This document shows, one piece after another, positions 38,901 to 49,898 of a stretch of 64,000 nt of DNA. The position numbers and the translations under genes are program-made. The first letter of the stretch is position 1. Each line of letters starts with the position of its first letter. Where the stretch lies: the NCBI GenBank assembly GCA_028274465.1, contig CM051457.1:109925982-109989981 (forward strand), given 5' to 3'. Origin of the DNA: Plantago ovata. Lineage: Eukaryota; Streptophyta; Magnoliopsida; Lamiales; Plantaginaceae. Below the pieces are notes generated by a model. That model saw only the letters and a list, made by a program, of their open reading frames with translations. It was not told where the DNA came from and did not search any database.

Positions 38901-40231
38901 TTATGTACCCAAAATCAGCGAATACCCCTCGAAGTTAAATGTACAACCTCTACTAAACAAAGGGATGGAAATAAAGCATAATTAAGGTCAAATACATGAA
39001 ACAGTACAACATATTAAACATATATGATCAAAGTCTACTGCCAATGCTTTCTTTAATTTAAATCATATTCAGCAAAGTTGGCCATGATCAGTGTGATGAC
39101 ACATACAAGTAGTAATCTACTAACGCATTACTAACACATTAACACCATTTGCCATTTTACAATGATTGACCGTGATAAATATCACCTAGAAACAATCATA
39201 TACCATGTGAACAGAAAATTTGAGTACTTAACAAATAAAGAGCCAAGGAAAGAAATCAATTTCAAGTGATTAAAAAGGTTTTACTGTTTTTCAATTTGAC
39301 AAGTTAACTTTAACCCAAGCCGGTACATAATATTCAATCCAGAAAGGGAAATACAACAGAATCAATTGAATCCTACAAAGTTATAGGAACAAGGCATCAT
39401 TATCATAAATAAGTTGCGGCCTAACCATATAAACTAACAACCTCTAATAATTAATAAGCAGTAGCAATTCAATTATACATCACTAATTACTTTCTAATCG
39501 TAGTTAGAACTTATCATAAAATCAAGACAACATGGAACAGAACTATAATTTCAAAACTCAATTAATCTCAGCTCTCCAATATACTTAACTGAAAATAGAT
39601 CATGGTCACTAGTTACTAGTCCTATTCGCACATTAAGTATGGATGCACGTATATAATTAATATAATCATAAAGTCCAAATAGTATTCTATTAATTCATGT
39701 CATAGATAAATCATGCCATCACGCCTCTGACCAAAATGACACCCCTTATATACGTTGAGAATCAGGCAATCCACAGAGTAAAAGGTAATAAGGATCAAGT
39801 TTTACCAATCAATCGGTAATAAGGATCAAGTTTTACCAATCAATCAGAAATGACAGAGTAGTATATCAGAGTATATCAGAAATATATGACTACGTACGAG
39901 GGAGAAGAGTACTTGTCTCATAGGAATTCACTGGAGCAAGTGATTAGAATTGGATGCATAAACTCATCATCTGACGAAACCAAAAATCTTCATCGCAATC
40001 AATCAGGAAAGAGCAAGAGCAGAACACAGTCAACGAACTCAATAAATCCAGCTTTTTCCCGATCTCCTCCGTTCTCCGTGTGAGGATCTTTTAAGCTCGA
40101 AGGGTGTATGCCAATTTGATTTGGAATGACTAGGGCAAGGGTGATAATTTGGGGGTGATTGGAACAATATTGATCGTGATGGCGGTGTATAGATTTAAGT
40201 ATTTAACTCGATTAGAGTTGTGCCGATAACG

Positions 40232-40352
40232 TGTTCAATGATAAAATGAAAGAGAAAGTATTATTCTCATCAATTTTTATGGGAGTACATGAGAGTGAAC
40301 AAACTAGAGACATCAGTAAACTTTTGTTACATTCCAATAATTACCCATAACA
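40232..40352 (-). repeat. LTR of element 2 (5' LTR in element sense), internally deleted
   Basis: Starts TGTTCAATGA and ends CCATAACA. Matches the left LTR except for about 75 missing bases in the middle. Confidence 0.83.
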
Positions 40353-40410
40353 ACCTTTAAAAAAAGAAAAACAACCTATCTCAAACCCAATCCCCTGGCC
40401 ACAACAAACC

Positions 40411-40460
40411 TAAGTATCTAACCATCCATGAGCTAAACCACGTCGCACCAGCTTAAGGCG
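40411..40460 (+). pseudogene. BAHD N-terminal remnant
   Basis: YLTIHELNHVAPA followed by a stop reads in one plus frame and matches the N-terminus of the BAHD copies (GLTIHELSRVAPPP in the 27-kb pseudogene). Nothing else of the gene follows, so this is a fragment of a further family member, left next to LTR element 2. Confidence 0.65.
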
Positions 40461-40586
40461 GCAGCATTTCCGTTCCTCTTAAATGATTTAAAAAAGAAGA
40501 ATAAAACAAAAGTAGTAAGCATTGTACGTAGCAATACAACATAATGTTAGCATCTGTCGTGCACTTCTGAGGTAAGATTCCCAAAA

Positions 40587-40680
40587 GGGTCCATAAATTT
40601 TTAGTACCCTGCAAGATACCCTAATATCATATTTGTTCCCACTAGACTAACAATTACATTTCGGTACCCGATCTTGACTT
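40587..40680 (+). repeat. MULE left terminal inverted repeat
   Basis: Pairs with 48120-48213 inverted. Contains AGTACCCT, TACCCTAATATCA, TTTGTTCCCA and AACAATTACAT. Confidence 0.82.
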
Positions 40681-40872
40681 TCTGCCGCTCTAAGCACTGT
40701 TCAAAAATTGAATTTTGGCTGAGCCAAACAACCATTATTTACTGCGTGGTAACTTTTTCACGTGACAAGCACGTGGGTACCAAAATGTAATTGAATTTAG
40801 ATTTTGCTAACTTTAGTGTAATTGTTTAGATCAATTTTGGATTTGAAAAACTAGCCGTTGGAGAGGCAGTTA

Positions 40873-40885
40873 GATCTATTTAAAG
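40873..40885 (+). promoter_or_regulatory. TATA-like box for the MULE zinc-finger ORF
   Basis: CTATTTAAAGGGG lies about 105 bases upstream of the first in-region ATG (40985) and inside the MULE near its left end, where an element-borne promoter would be expected. Position-based inference only. Confidence 0.35.
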
Positions 40886-41016
40886 GGGTAGAAATCATCA
40901 ATTTTCATCCAAATAAACACTCTTTTATACACCCACATCACTTAGCAAAAGGGGTAAAAATAATCAGATTTCATTGTACAAAACATGGGTGGTTGCGGTA
41001 CGTCTAGCAGTCCTAT

Positions 41017-41427
41017 ATGGCATGGCGTCCGATATGTCGTTCCAACAATTGTCGTAAGCGCACCGTGCTAGTCGTACACCCAAATGGAAGAATGTATTGG
41101 AAGTGTGGCACACATGGGTTCTCCCAGTGGGGTGATGTTGATGAGGAGGATCTCTACAACAACAATGGGGAAGAGCAGCAAAGGGAAGAGATACAAAGTG
41201 AAGGGAATCAAGCCAGAAGGGTGGAGGTGAGGCGCACTGATGATGTCGTTTTTCACCAATTAAATTTGTTTAATAGCCAAAGAACACTTATCACTACACT
41301 ACAACGAGAGTGCAACGGCAAGTTGTCCCCGAGTGTCGTTCTCTCGGGACCTAACGTGGCTTTGTTTGCGGTTTTTGCTAGTTATTTCAGACAACGCGAT
41401 CAAGTGTTTATAGAATTGCTTTCTTAG
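41017..41427 (+). CDS. Small GRF-like zinc-finger protein carried by the MULE
   Basis: A 136-residue frame starting MAWRPICRSNNCRKRT. Residues 7-40 show a Cys pair (CRSNNC), then NGRMYWKC and HGFSQW, like the GRF zinc finger of small plant proteins, which binds nucleic acid. An acidic linker and a Leu-rich C-terminal part follow (LNLFNSQRTLITTLQREC), possibly a short coiled coil or membrane-proximal helix. An upstream ATG at 40985 opens MGGCGTSSSPIWHGVRY in another frame, suggesting a one-base frameshift near 41010-41040 in a longer ancestral protein. It is convergent with the transposase, the same arrangement as mudrA/mudrB in maize MuDR, but I see no sequence relation to MURB. Confidence 0.6.
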   Translation: MAWRPICRSNNCRKRTVLVVHPNGRMYWKCGTHGFSQWGDVDEEDLYNNNGEEQQREEIQSEGNQARRVEVRRTDDVVFHQLNLFNSQRTLITTLQRECNGKLSPSVVLSGPNVALFAVFASYFRQRDQVFIELLS

Positions 41428-41429
41428 AA

Positions 41430-42170
41430 CAAAGCAACGAGAAATCAGATTGTTGTAATCAAGTTTGGAAAACGGTTGGTGGTAGAAATCAAATACACAT
41501 GCATGGATTACGAATATGCTCACAAGTTCAGTGCGTAAAACCTTCGATCAAGTCTGCTAAGCAACTCGTCTAGGTAACTTTCAAGACACACATCATAAAA
41601 GACCACTATCAATACTTTAGAGGTGCTTGTCACTAACACCATTTATCTAGTATGCTGCAAATCTCTAACATACAATCCTATAGCTTTCATTGACCAAGAG
41701 TTTGTCACTATACTCAATTCGAATATATTTTATAGGCAACTAAGAATCATATGAAGGAATTTGCAGCAAGATTGAATCACAATCTCATGTAAGCATAAAC
41801 ATAACCCATAGCATGCATATTCTACATTCTACCACCAACACAAAGGATTTAGCTACTCATATTCATCAACATAGACATCAAATCATATGAATTGTAAATA
41901 GAATACATCAAATCAAACTACTAGACAAGAGATAATGATACAATGTTACCACCAAGCTGTCACTAATCGGTGGGTATTGATGAAAACCTCTCCGTAGATG
42001 AAACAATGGATGCAATCCTATGCCAAAACCTTTAATCCAATCTAAAATACAATGTAATCTGAGTTTTCTCTGAGTTTTGGGGCTTAGGAGCTCTGCCAAA
42101 ACGAAGCCTATGTTCAAAAGTATGGAAAAAGTAACTGAAGATCAGATTTAAGAAGGAAAATCCGAAAACG
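41430..42170. other. MULE interior, no gene seen
   Basis: Non-coding AT-rich DNA downstream of the zinc-finger ORF. Minus-strand frames here have no recognisable motif. Confidence 0.4.
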
Positions 42171-42178
42171 TAACCGCT

Positions 42179-42308
42179 GCCAAGCGGACCGCTTGGAGAG
42201 GCCAAGCGGAGCGCTTGGGCCCTCCATGCGCTTCGCTTGGCTGCTGTGCCAAAACTCCTGGAAAATGAAGCGGAGCGCTTCACTATTCCAGGCGCTTAGC
42301 TTGGCTCC
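42179..42308. repeat. Cluster of AAGCGGNNCGCTT-type palindromes
   Basis: Five short inverted motifs in about 130 bases: CCAAGCGGACCGCTTGG, CCAAGCGGAGCGCTTGG, GCGCTTCGCTTGGC, GAAGCGGAGCGCTTC and GGCGCTTAGCTTGGC. They lie in the gap between the two convergent MULE genes and are GC-rich against an AT-rich background. Confidence 0.7.
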
Positions 42309-43012
42309 TGGGCAGATTTTTGTCTTCCAACTCAATCTTTTTGCCCTCGTACGGCCCTCGGGTGCCTTGGACTCATCCTTCTCAATGCTTATTGATGCTC
42401 AAGCACTCACGAACAAGCCGTGGAGATCAAGAAACTTCAACGAGGCCATTTTCTATCAAAAAAGCTCGTTTTTAGCTCCAAAAACGCCATTTCGTTCCTA
42501 AGTGCCTGAAAATGCAGAAAACACAAAACGTGACACTATTCTACAAAACTAACCAAAAAAACAAGGCTAAAAGGTAGCAAAAGAAGGTAAAAAAGACAAG
42601 ATAAACGCGTCAAAAATACGTTCATCACGCACTGCAACTAGACGGGCATGTGAAGCAAACAACTTACATCTCATATATGTACTTGTAGCTAAGAATCTGC
42701 TACTATTGGCAGTGTACCTTAGTGTGCAAATTGTTCAAAGTTTCAAGAAGTAGGTGATGTAAAAGAGCAAGCATATGTAATAACATCTTTCTATGGATTA
42801 ATAAAAGTACTTGCATTGCATAATGATGCCAATTCCAAATATTTCACAAGGCATCTGTAGTTCACAAACTAACCAAAACAAGCCCAATTGTCAATAACTA
42901 ATGGAAACCATAGTAGCCATCACAGTAGCTTCCAAATTACCAAAAGGAACCATACTAAAGTTTCATCAAAGTAGCATTGTATGGAATAACAAACTAAAGG
43001 AACTTAAAGGAG

Positions 43013-46000
43013 TCAGTCTGGGTAATCCATTGGCTGAGATGATTGAGCCTGCTGAGATGCCCTTCCTCTTCCCCTACCTCTTCTTGCTCTTGCTCTTCCT
43101 CTGCCAGTTCCTCTTACTCCAGCTCCATTGTCACCACCTCTGCCAGTGCCACTTGTTCCAGTTCCACTCTCACCACTTGCTCCAGTGCCATTATCACCAC
43201 TCCCTCTACTTGCAGTAAACCAAGCAGCCATACCTCCTCTCCCTCTACCTCTGCCAGCCATACCTCCTCTCCCTCTGCCTCTGCCAGCCCTTCCTCTACC
43301 AGCTCTTCCTCCACCTCTTGATGTCTCAGGTACATCTGTTGGTTCATATGTGGCAGCCTGCAAGTTCCCAAAAAATTGTCAATAAGATCAATTATACACC
43401 AACAAGGTTAGAAATAAACATATACAACAAAAAACCCTTACTTCATGGACTGGAGATATAGGAACAACTGATTCTTCTTCTGGAATAGGGTCATTGTTGT
43501 TGGCTCTCAACTACACCAATATAGTTACATTGTAGTTAGTATTAAAGAAGAACAGATAACATAAATGAACATTAAATAGTGCAACTCACCCATTCAGGAC
43601 ATCTTCTGTAAGTATGTCCCTTTTCTAGACAACAAGAACATGTTGGAGGCTTCCTTTGTTGATGGACTGGTGTCTTGGACTTCTTTGAGGTACTTGCACC
43701 ACCCTCAGAAGGATGTTTAATCTTGTTCTTTGGAGGCCTTCCAGGTTGTCTTCTAACATTTAGAGGCAAGCGCTGCTGTGTAGTCAAATCTGATGGCCAA
43801 AACTGTTGACCTTGAACTGGCAAGACTTTCATGTCATAAGTTCTTTTGTAGGCAGCTCTAGTGTGGTTTTCAGAAAGGAAATCCTCAGCTTCCAATCTCA
43901 TGTAGGTGATGGCACAAAAAGCATGCCTACATGGGATCCCAGAGACATCCCATCTCCTACAATCACAAGACCTACTGTCCAAATCCACCACAACTTGTAT
44001 GTGTAGTCTTGCACCTCAAAAATAGTTGTTCCAGTTTCAGTTACCACCCTACACCTCCCACTTTGCTGAATCTGATCATTAGGTTTGTCTAGGATTCTAG
44101 GCATCAACACTGAGGAAAGCCTTTTCTCCTTCTTCTGTCTGAACACAATTCTCCTCATGATCTGCTGCCTAAGTCCCTCCATAATATTAAAGACTGAATG
44201 CCGTCTCACACCCTCAATCCATGAGTTAAATGACTCACTCATGTTGTTTGTTACATGGTCAATCTTCACATGTATATCATATGCATGCCTAGCCCAGAAA
44301 CCTAGAGGTATATTGATGAGGTACTGATATGCAGCAGGGGTGGAATCTTTCATTTTTGTCATGGCCTTAAACAAAAAAAGACATGACATATATAAGCAAG
44401 CAGTAAACAGCAGTAAACAGCAGTAACAAAAAAGACATTTATTATAAGAGCTACCTTATTGAATCCATAATATGTGTAGGCAGTGTTTGCTTGCCAATAT
44501 AGTCTCCTCAGCTCAACACTAGACCACTTGAGTTTAAAATTATCATAAATGTGCTTGGCACATTTTCTGTTCACAACAATTGGTGCTAGTTCTTCAATGG
44601 CAGGAACCAATCCCTGCAATACAAAAATAGAGTCAATACAGTGTATGTAAAAGAGATAAACACAAGGATAAAATACAAATTACTTACCTTTTGTCTATCC
44701 CCCATAAAGTGCCATGGTCTGCCATCATCCCAAGGACCAACAAATTGCTCAAGACACTTGATGAAAAAGCCCCAGGATTCCTTGTTCTCAGTCTCCACTA
44801 CTGCATAAGCAAGTGGAAAGATTCCACAATCTGCATCTGTCCCAACAACACTTAGTAGAACCCCTCCATACTTGCCTCTAAGATGGCACCCATCAAAGAA
44901 AAGAAAGGGTGCACACCCATCCAAGAAACCCCTTCCAAGACCCTCTATTCCAACAAAGAATCTCTTGAATAGTGGAGGTCTTTCAATTGGTTCACCAGTG
45001 ATCTCATCATCCTCCATGTCCTCATCTTCTTCAGTTTGCAACTCAACAATGCTGCCAGGATTGGACCTTAGTATTATCTGCTTGTACTTTGGAAGCAATA
45101 AGAAGGCTTCCTCAGGATTTTCACCAAGTACCCCTAGAGCCCATTCCCTTGCTCTGTACATCCTCATGTATGGAACATTCACATGCAAAGTATCTATTGC
45201 CCAAATCTGTAACTCCTTTGTAGTTAGTGATGAATTCTTCCTCAACTCATCTAATATCTTGGAGGCACACCACTTGTAATCAGCTTCACGGTAGTCTTGC
45301 TTCCTGACACACCTATGCCCACCATGATAAGTCTTTATCATGAAGGTCTTCTCATCATCCATAACTGATGCATACAATCTCCAACTACAGCCCTTCCCAG
45401 TACAGAACACAGAGTATTTCTCCAGATTGTTCTTTTTCTTCCGCATTATGAACCCTACCTTCAAGACATAGTTCTTCACTCTCCTTCTAAGCTCAGCCAC
45501 ACTACTAAATGTATCACCAACCTTGAATTCAGTATCTATGTCCTCACAGTTCACCACAAACTCATCTTCAATCCACTCCTTGTCACTATATTTCTCCTCC
45601 TCGATCAAGTGACACATACCCCTCATCCACCTCAGAATCCTCATGTGGATTGTAGTTGGCATCACCAGTCTCATCATCTACTACAACTTCCTCATCTAAC
45701 CCTATGTTTTAAAAGCCGGGTTGAGCCGGCCGGTCGGACCGGTCGAACCGTGAAAACCGGAGCTTGACGGTCTGAAGCCGCTATTTAAACGCTAAAAAGC
45801 CGGAGGCCCTAAAACCGGAAAAAACGGGCGAAAAACGGCAAAACCGGTGAACCGGAAAGCGGTTGAGCCGGAGGTTGAGCCGTTTTTGGGTAAAATTGCC
45901 AAAAAAAAAAAAAAAATCCAAAAAAAAAAAAAAAAAAAAAATCTATTTTCTTCTATATCTTGATTGAATATGGATCTTCACCAAGTCATTTTACTTGATT

Positions 46001-47647
46001 GGTGATCATTTAATATTGTTTAGTGTGATTTTGGACGAAAATATGAATAATAATATAGTATAAATATATTAGTATTAGTATATTATATATATATTCATAT
46101 TATAGTGGTAAACCGGCTCATAAAACGGCTCAACAGGTCCGACCCCGGTTAAACCTTTTTTGGGGGGTGTCCGGCTCAACCTCCCGCTCCGTTTTTTAAA
46201 ACATAGATCTAACCTATCTCCAGTTCCATTTTCATCCCCAGCATCCTCATCTAGCCTATCACCAGCCTCATCATCACCTAACCCATCACCATTACCATCA
46301 CCAGTCCCATCCTTCTCCATATCACTCTCACTGTCATCACCAGTTGGTTGTACTCTAGTGAAATTCAGGGCTTCATCCTCACTCTCATGTTGATATTGTG
46401 AGAATGGCTCATCTACATCCCAATCAAATGCTTTATCATTTTCATCCGCACTGTCTTCCTCATCCATTTCATCACCACTTTCCCAATCCTCTACAACAAC
46501 ATCTTCCTTCTCTCTTACCTTATCCCCTGCCTCACCATCACCCTTACTATTGGTATCCTTCTCCACTTCCTTCTCTCTTACTTTCTCCCCTGCCTCACCA
46601 TCACCCTTACTATTGGTATCCTTCTCCACTTCCTTCTCTCTTACTTTCTCCCGTGCCTCACCATCACCCTTACTATTGGTATCATTTTCCACTCCCTCAT
46701 CACTAACTTTCTCCCCTGCCTCACCAACATCAGCCTGATCAATATTATTCTCCCCTGCCTGATGAATAGATGGATTGATAGAAGGAGAAGCATTCAAGAA
46801 ATCATTTCCAAACCAGTCTTTCAAAATGTTTTCAAACTTGTTTTTTTTCAACAGTAGGTGGAGTGGTAATGTTTGTGGTTGGAATCTTTGAGGTGGGAGT
46901 TTCAAAGACTGACTGAGGAATGTATGGTGACTTTGGTGTTGCTGGAGGATTTGATTCTTGTGTCTCTGTAATGGGAGGTTGAGTTTCTTGTGTGTCAAGT
47001 ATTATAGGTTGAGATTCTTGTGTTTCATGAATGGGAGATTGTGGTTCTTCTGTGTGATGGACTGGAGTAGGATCACAGTCTTGTGCATCAGTCATTTGTT
47101 CATCATCAACATCATCAGTCAGATCAACAAATATGGGTGCTTTAGGTGGCATTTTGGCTTTCTTGTATGGGGGCTTGGTTTTTTTGCACCTTCTGTCCCT
47201 AAAGGTTCTTTCTCTTTCAGGTGGAGCATAGGCAGAGGGATGTGTGGGAACATATGAACCATCCATTTCATCAAGGTCATCACCATCTCCTACAAACACA
47301 CTACCATCCAAATCACACCTCCTTCCACTAGGATCAATCACTTGTAAGGGAATGGCTACATCCATCTCCACATACAGTTCAACCTCCCTAAACTCCTTAT
47401 TCCCCTCAAACATTTTCAGCATATCATCATCACACCGAATATCTATACTACTAGTACCAACCATAGCAGAGTAGAAATAAACCATGTTCAAATCAGTAAC
47501 TAACTCATGTTCTCTGTAATATTTTTCTACTATCTTCTTCACATCACGTTTAAGGTCAGAGAATTTGTACCTTTTTGGGTCGATTTTTGTCAATATTTCC
47601 GACTCATCACGACAGTAGTGAATCCTTATGTAGTACTTGCCACCCAT
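43013..47647 (-). pseudogene. MURA-type Mutator transposase, frameshifted and MITE-interrupted
   Basis: DDE-family cut-and-paste transposase. In minus order: an N-terminal PB1-like domain (MGGKYYIRIHYCRDESE, 47647 onward); a Thr/Glu/Gln-rich linker; an acidic region with three near-identical repeats (GDGEAGEKVREKEVEKD at 46530-46690); the MuDR DNA-binding domain (FKVGDTFSSVAELRRRV) and MULE catalytic domain (FFDGCHLRGKYGGVLL) in 44586-45677; further exons at about 44456-44614 and 43990-44367; the SWIM zinc finger CDC...CRH (about 43940); a CCHC knuckle (CSCCLEKGH, about 43610); and an RGRG-rich C-terminus (43013-43363). Breaks: a frameshift in a T8 run near 46845, the MITE insertion at 45702-46206, a frameshift near 45610, and another near 43995. 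No active protein could be made from this copy. Confidence 0.88.
45702..46206. mobile_element. hAT-type MITE inserted in the MULE transposase
   Basis: Perfect 13-bp terminal inverted repeats CTATGTTTTAAAA at both ends and a perfect 8-bp target duplication ATCTAACC (45694-45701 and 46207-46214), the size produced by hAT transposases. Length 505 bases, non-coding. Both sub-ends are rich in CCGG/GAGCCGG words and the centre has long A runs. It splits the acidic region of the transposase. Confidence 0.93.
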
Positions 47648-48119
47648 CCTTGAACATAAAAAAAAAGTGTCAGAAACGCAGAAAACCTAGAACTAGGGTT
47701 TATGTAAAATTACACCTAAATGTTTTTGTATCAGAATTCTGGTCACAAACAACATTAAACATCAACAATGTGAGGTTTATCAGTAATAACTGTACTTTTT
47801 TCAGTGGGGAGCAATGTACTCCAGACGAAACGACACCACAACCCCTTTAGACTTCCTGACGCAAAATTCTCAGTAATCGAGATACGGCGGTTTCAATGCA
47901 CTTCAAATGAGCGATTTTGGTGCGAAATTTGAACGGGATAAGCGGAGATGAAGTATGGACGAACAGAGCAGTAATGGAGAAGGTGACAGAGAAAAGGGGG
48001 TTAATGGCGTTGGTGACGATGACAATGGGGTAAAACCAATTTCTTTTTATTAAGGCCGTGTTTAGATCAAGGCTTTAGGCGTGAGGGCTCTTTTGTAATT
48101 ACATCAAAGTCAACTCAAA

Positions 48120-48213
48120 ATTCCATTTTCAGGTACTAGGATGTAATTGTTGATCTAATGGGAACAAATGTGAGATTAGGGTGTCTATGAGGGTACTAAT
48201 GTGATATTATCTC
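48120..48213 (-). repeat. MULE right terminal inverted repeat
   Basis: Inverted partner of 40587-40680. Confidence 0.82.
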
Positions 48214-48222
48214 TTTCCAAAA

Positions 48223-49898
48223 AATACTTGTATATTTAATTTTAACTAGGGAAAGTATTAGAAATGAGAATGCAATCACAACAAATGCGCTAAAGATTGA
48301 TCAAAATCAGAAGAAAAGAAAGAGTATTTGCAAGGGAAAAGTGTAAGAAGAAAAGGAAGAGCTGCAATATGTGAAAGGCGTGTTTTACTACTCCAGATGA
48401 TCGCGTTCCAAGACGAATTAGTGCGGCTCGAGTGACGAAATCAGAAGAGGGAAAATTTTGAATTTTCCCACACGCAAACGGCATGATTAGTATTGAATGT
48501 ACTATTAGGGTTCTTCATCAGGTGCACCAATTGGAGCACTGATTTCATCCAATTCTTATCCGATTATAGCACATTGTATTAGGGTTATATTATCTTGTAC
48601 GATTCCGCATCAATTAGAACAATCAATTAGGATTATTGTCAATTGCTAGGGCAACAATCAAGCCGCTATAAAAGCAAGCCTAGCTGCTATGTTTTCTGTA
48701 ACTTGCTCCGCCGCTTTCCAATCAATACACAAAACTTTTCTCCGCAAAGTTTAGCTTATTTTAACATATAGAGTGATAAATTAGTGATAAAGAAGTAGAA
48801 AAATAATAATGTAAAGAATTGATTAATAGATTGATAATGAAATCCATTTTGGAGATTAGTAAGTTTGTAAAATGATAGACATAAATGGAAATTAAAAAGT
48901 TATTATTGGAGTTGAAAAAGTAAATCGGAACGTTTAACTCTCTTTTCATGTGTCATTTTTAGAATGGGTGGTTAGGGATGTGAATAGGAAATATTTTTTA
49001 GAGTGAGGTAAAATTAGTGTTTGATATTATTTTGGAGAGTTTAGTAAGTAAGGAAAAATAAAATGATGATAAAAAGGAGTTATAGAAAGAGAAATATATA
49101 TAATGAGTTATATAAAGAGAAATAATATAGAGAGGTAAATTCTGAAGAGAAAAAAAAATAAAAAGAAAAAGTCTAAAAACCAAAAAACGTGAATAGCGTT
49201 GAAGGGTGGCTAAAAGAAAGAGTCAAAGCCAATTTACATTTTTAGAACGGAACACCCCAAAATGAAAATATACCCAAATGATCACGATCAGATCAGAATG
49301 TATTTACCAAAATATTATTTGGTGAAGTATTCAAGCTCTAGGAAGTTAGTTAAGTTCGACTTTAGGGTCTCCTTTTTAAACGAATCAAGCCGAAACTAAG
49401 TTTCAATTAGAGAGTAATATGGTGATATCCAGTTTAGCTCAGCCTACTTAAGAACAATACTCAAAAATATAATGTTGCACAATATTCCCTTTAAAACATT
49501 ATGTAAAAAGCAAAAGGTAAAGAAATCAATGAATCAAAGTCCGTTGAAAGTTGAAACAGAGTCCTTGATTTCGGTTAAGTCGGCAACAAGCTTTGTTGGA
49601 CTTGAGCAGCAAACTTTGGATGTTGTTTGAATATTGTTGTATTGTTTGGGTTTGCTCTAGTGTTACTGGGTTTATCAGGTACAGGGCGGTTCAGAGTTTC
49701 AGACTTCTGAATTTTGTTTGCGAGCAATGGCTCATACTATTTTTCTTTCTATTTTAATAAATTTTAACCATTTTAAAAATAAATAAATATAAATAAATAA
49801 GTAAAATCAACACGCATCTAGATAGATTCGCATCACTGTCTTTTTTTCCAAAGAATACAACAAAATTCCAACAAAACAAATACATTAAATGAAACTTA
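48223..49898. other. Intergenic, possible old LTR remnant
   Basis: AT-rich. Around 48485-48745 the order TG start, TATAAAAGCAAGCC and a downstream CAATACACAAAAC resembles an LTR promoter, but I find no second copy in the window. The remainder (48750-49860) holds no ORF above about 65 codons. Confidence 0.35.

Larger units (their letters stand above)
35729..40352 (-). mobile_element. Decayed copia-like LTR retrotransposon (element 2)
   Basis: LTRs at 35729-35925 and 40232-40352, TG...CA ended, with a perfect 5-bp target duplication ACCTT (35724-35728 and 40353-40357). The minus strand has the purine tract AAGGGGAA next to the left LTR and a priming-site-like TTATCGGCACAA inside the right one. 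The right LTR lacks about 75 bases present in the left. The interior parallels element 1 (36450-36550 with 21150-21250; 38030-38250 with 23980-24260). No ORF over about 100 codons survives. It sits directly behind the LINE-like tail. Confidence 0.83.
40587..48213 (-). mobile_element. Mutator-like element (MULE) with TIRs and two convergent genes
   Basis: The left end (40587-40680) and the inverted right end (48120-48213) share AGTACCCT, ACCCTAAT, TTGTTCCCA and AACAATTACAT in order, an imperfect terminal inverted repeat of about 90 bases. The flanks are TTCCCAAAA (40578-40586) and TTTCCAAAA (48214-48222), a 9-bp target duplication with one change, the length expected for Mutator. Inside are a broken MURA-type transposase (minus) and a small zinc-finger ORF (plus), convergent, with palindromic DNA between them. 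Total 7.6 kb. The strand given is that of the transposase. Confidence 0.85.

Noticed and set aside
43043-43385. Ser- or Pro-rich plus-strand frames
   Set aside because: Antisense shadow of the RGRG-rich C-terminus of the transposase.
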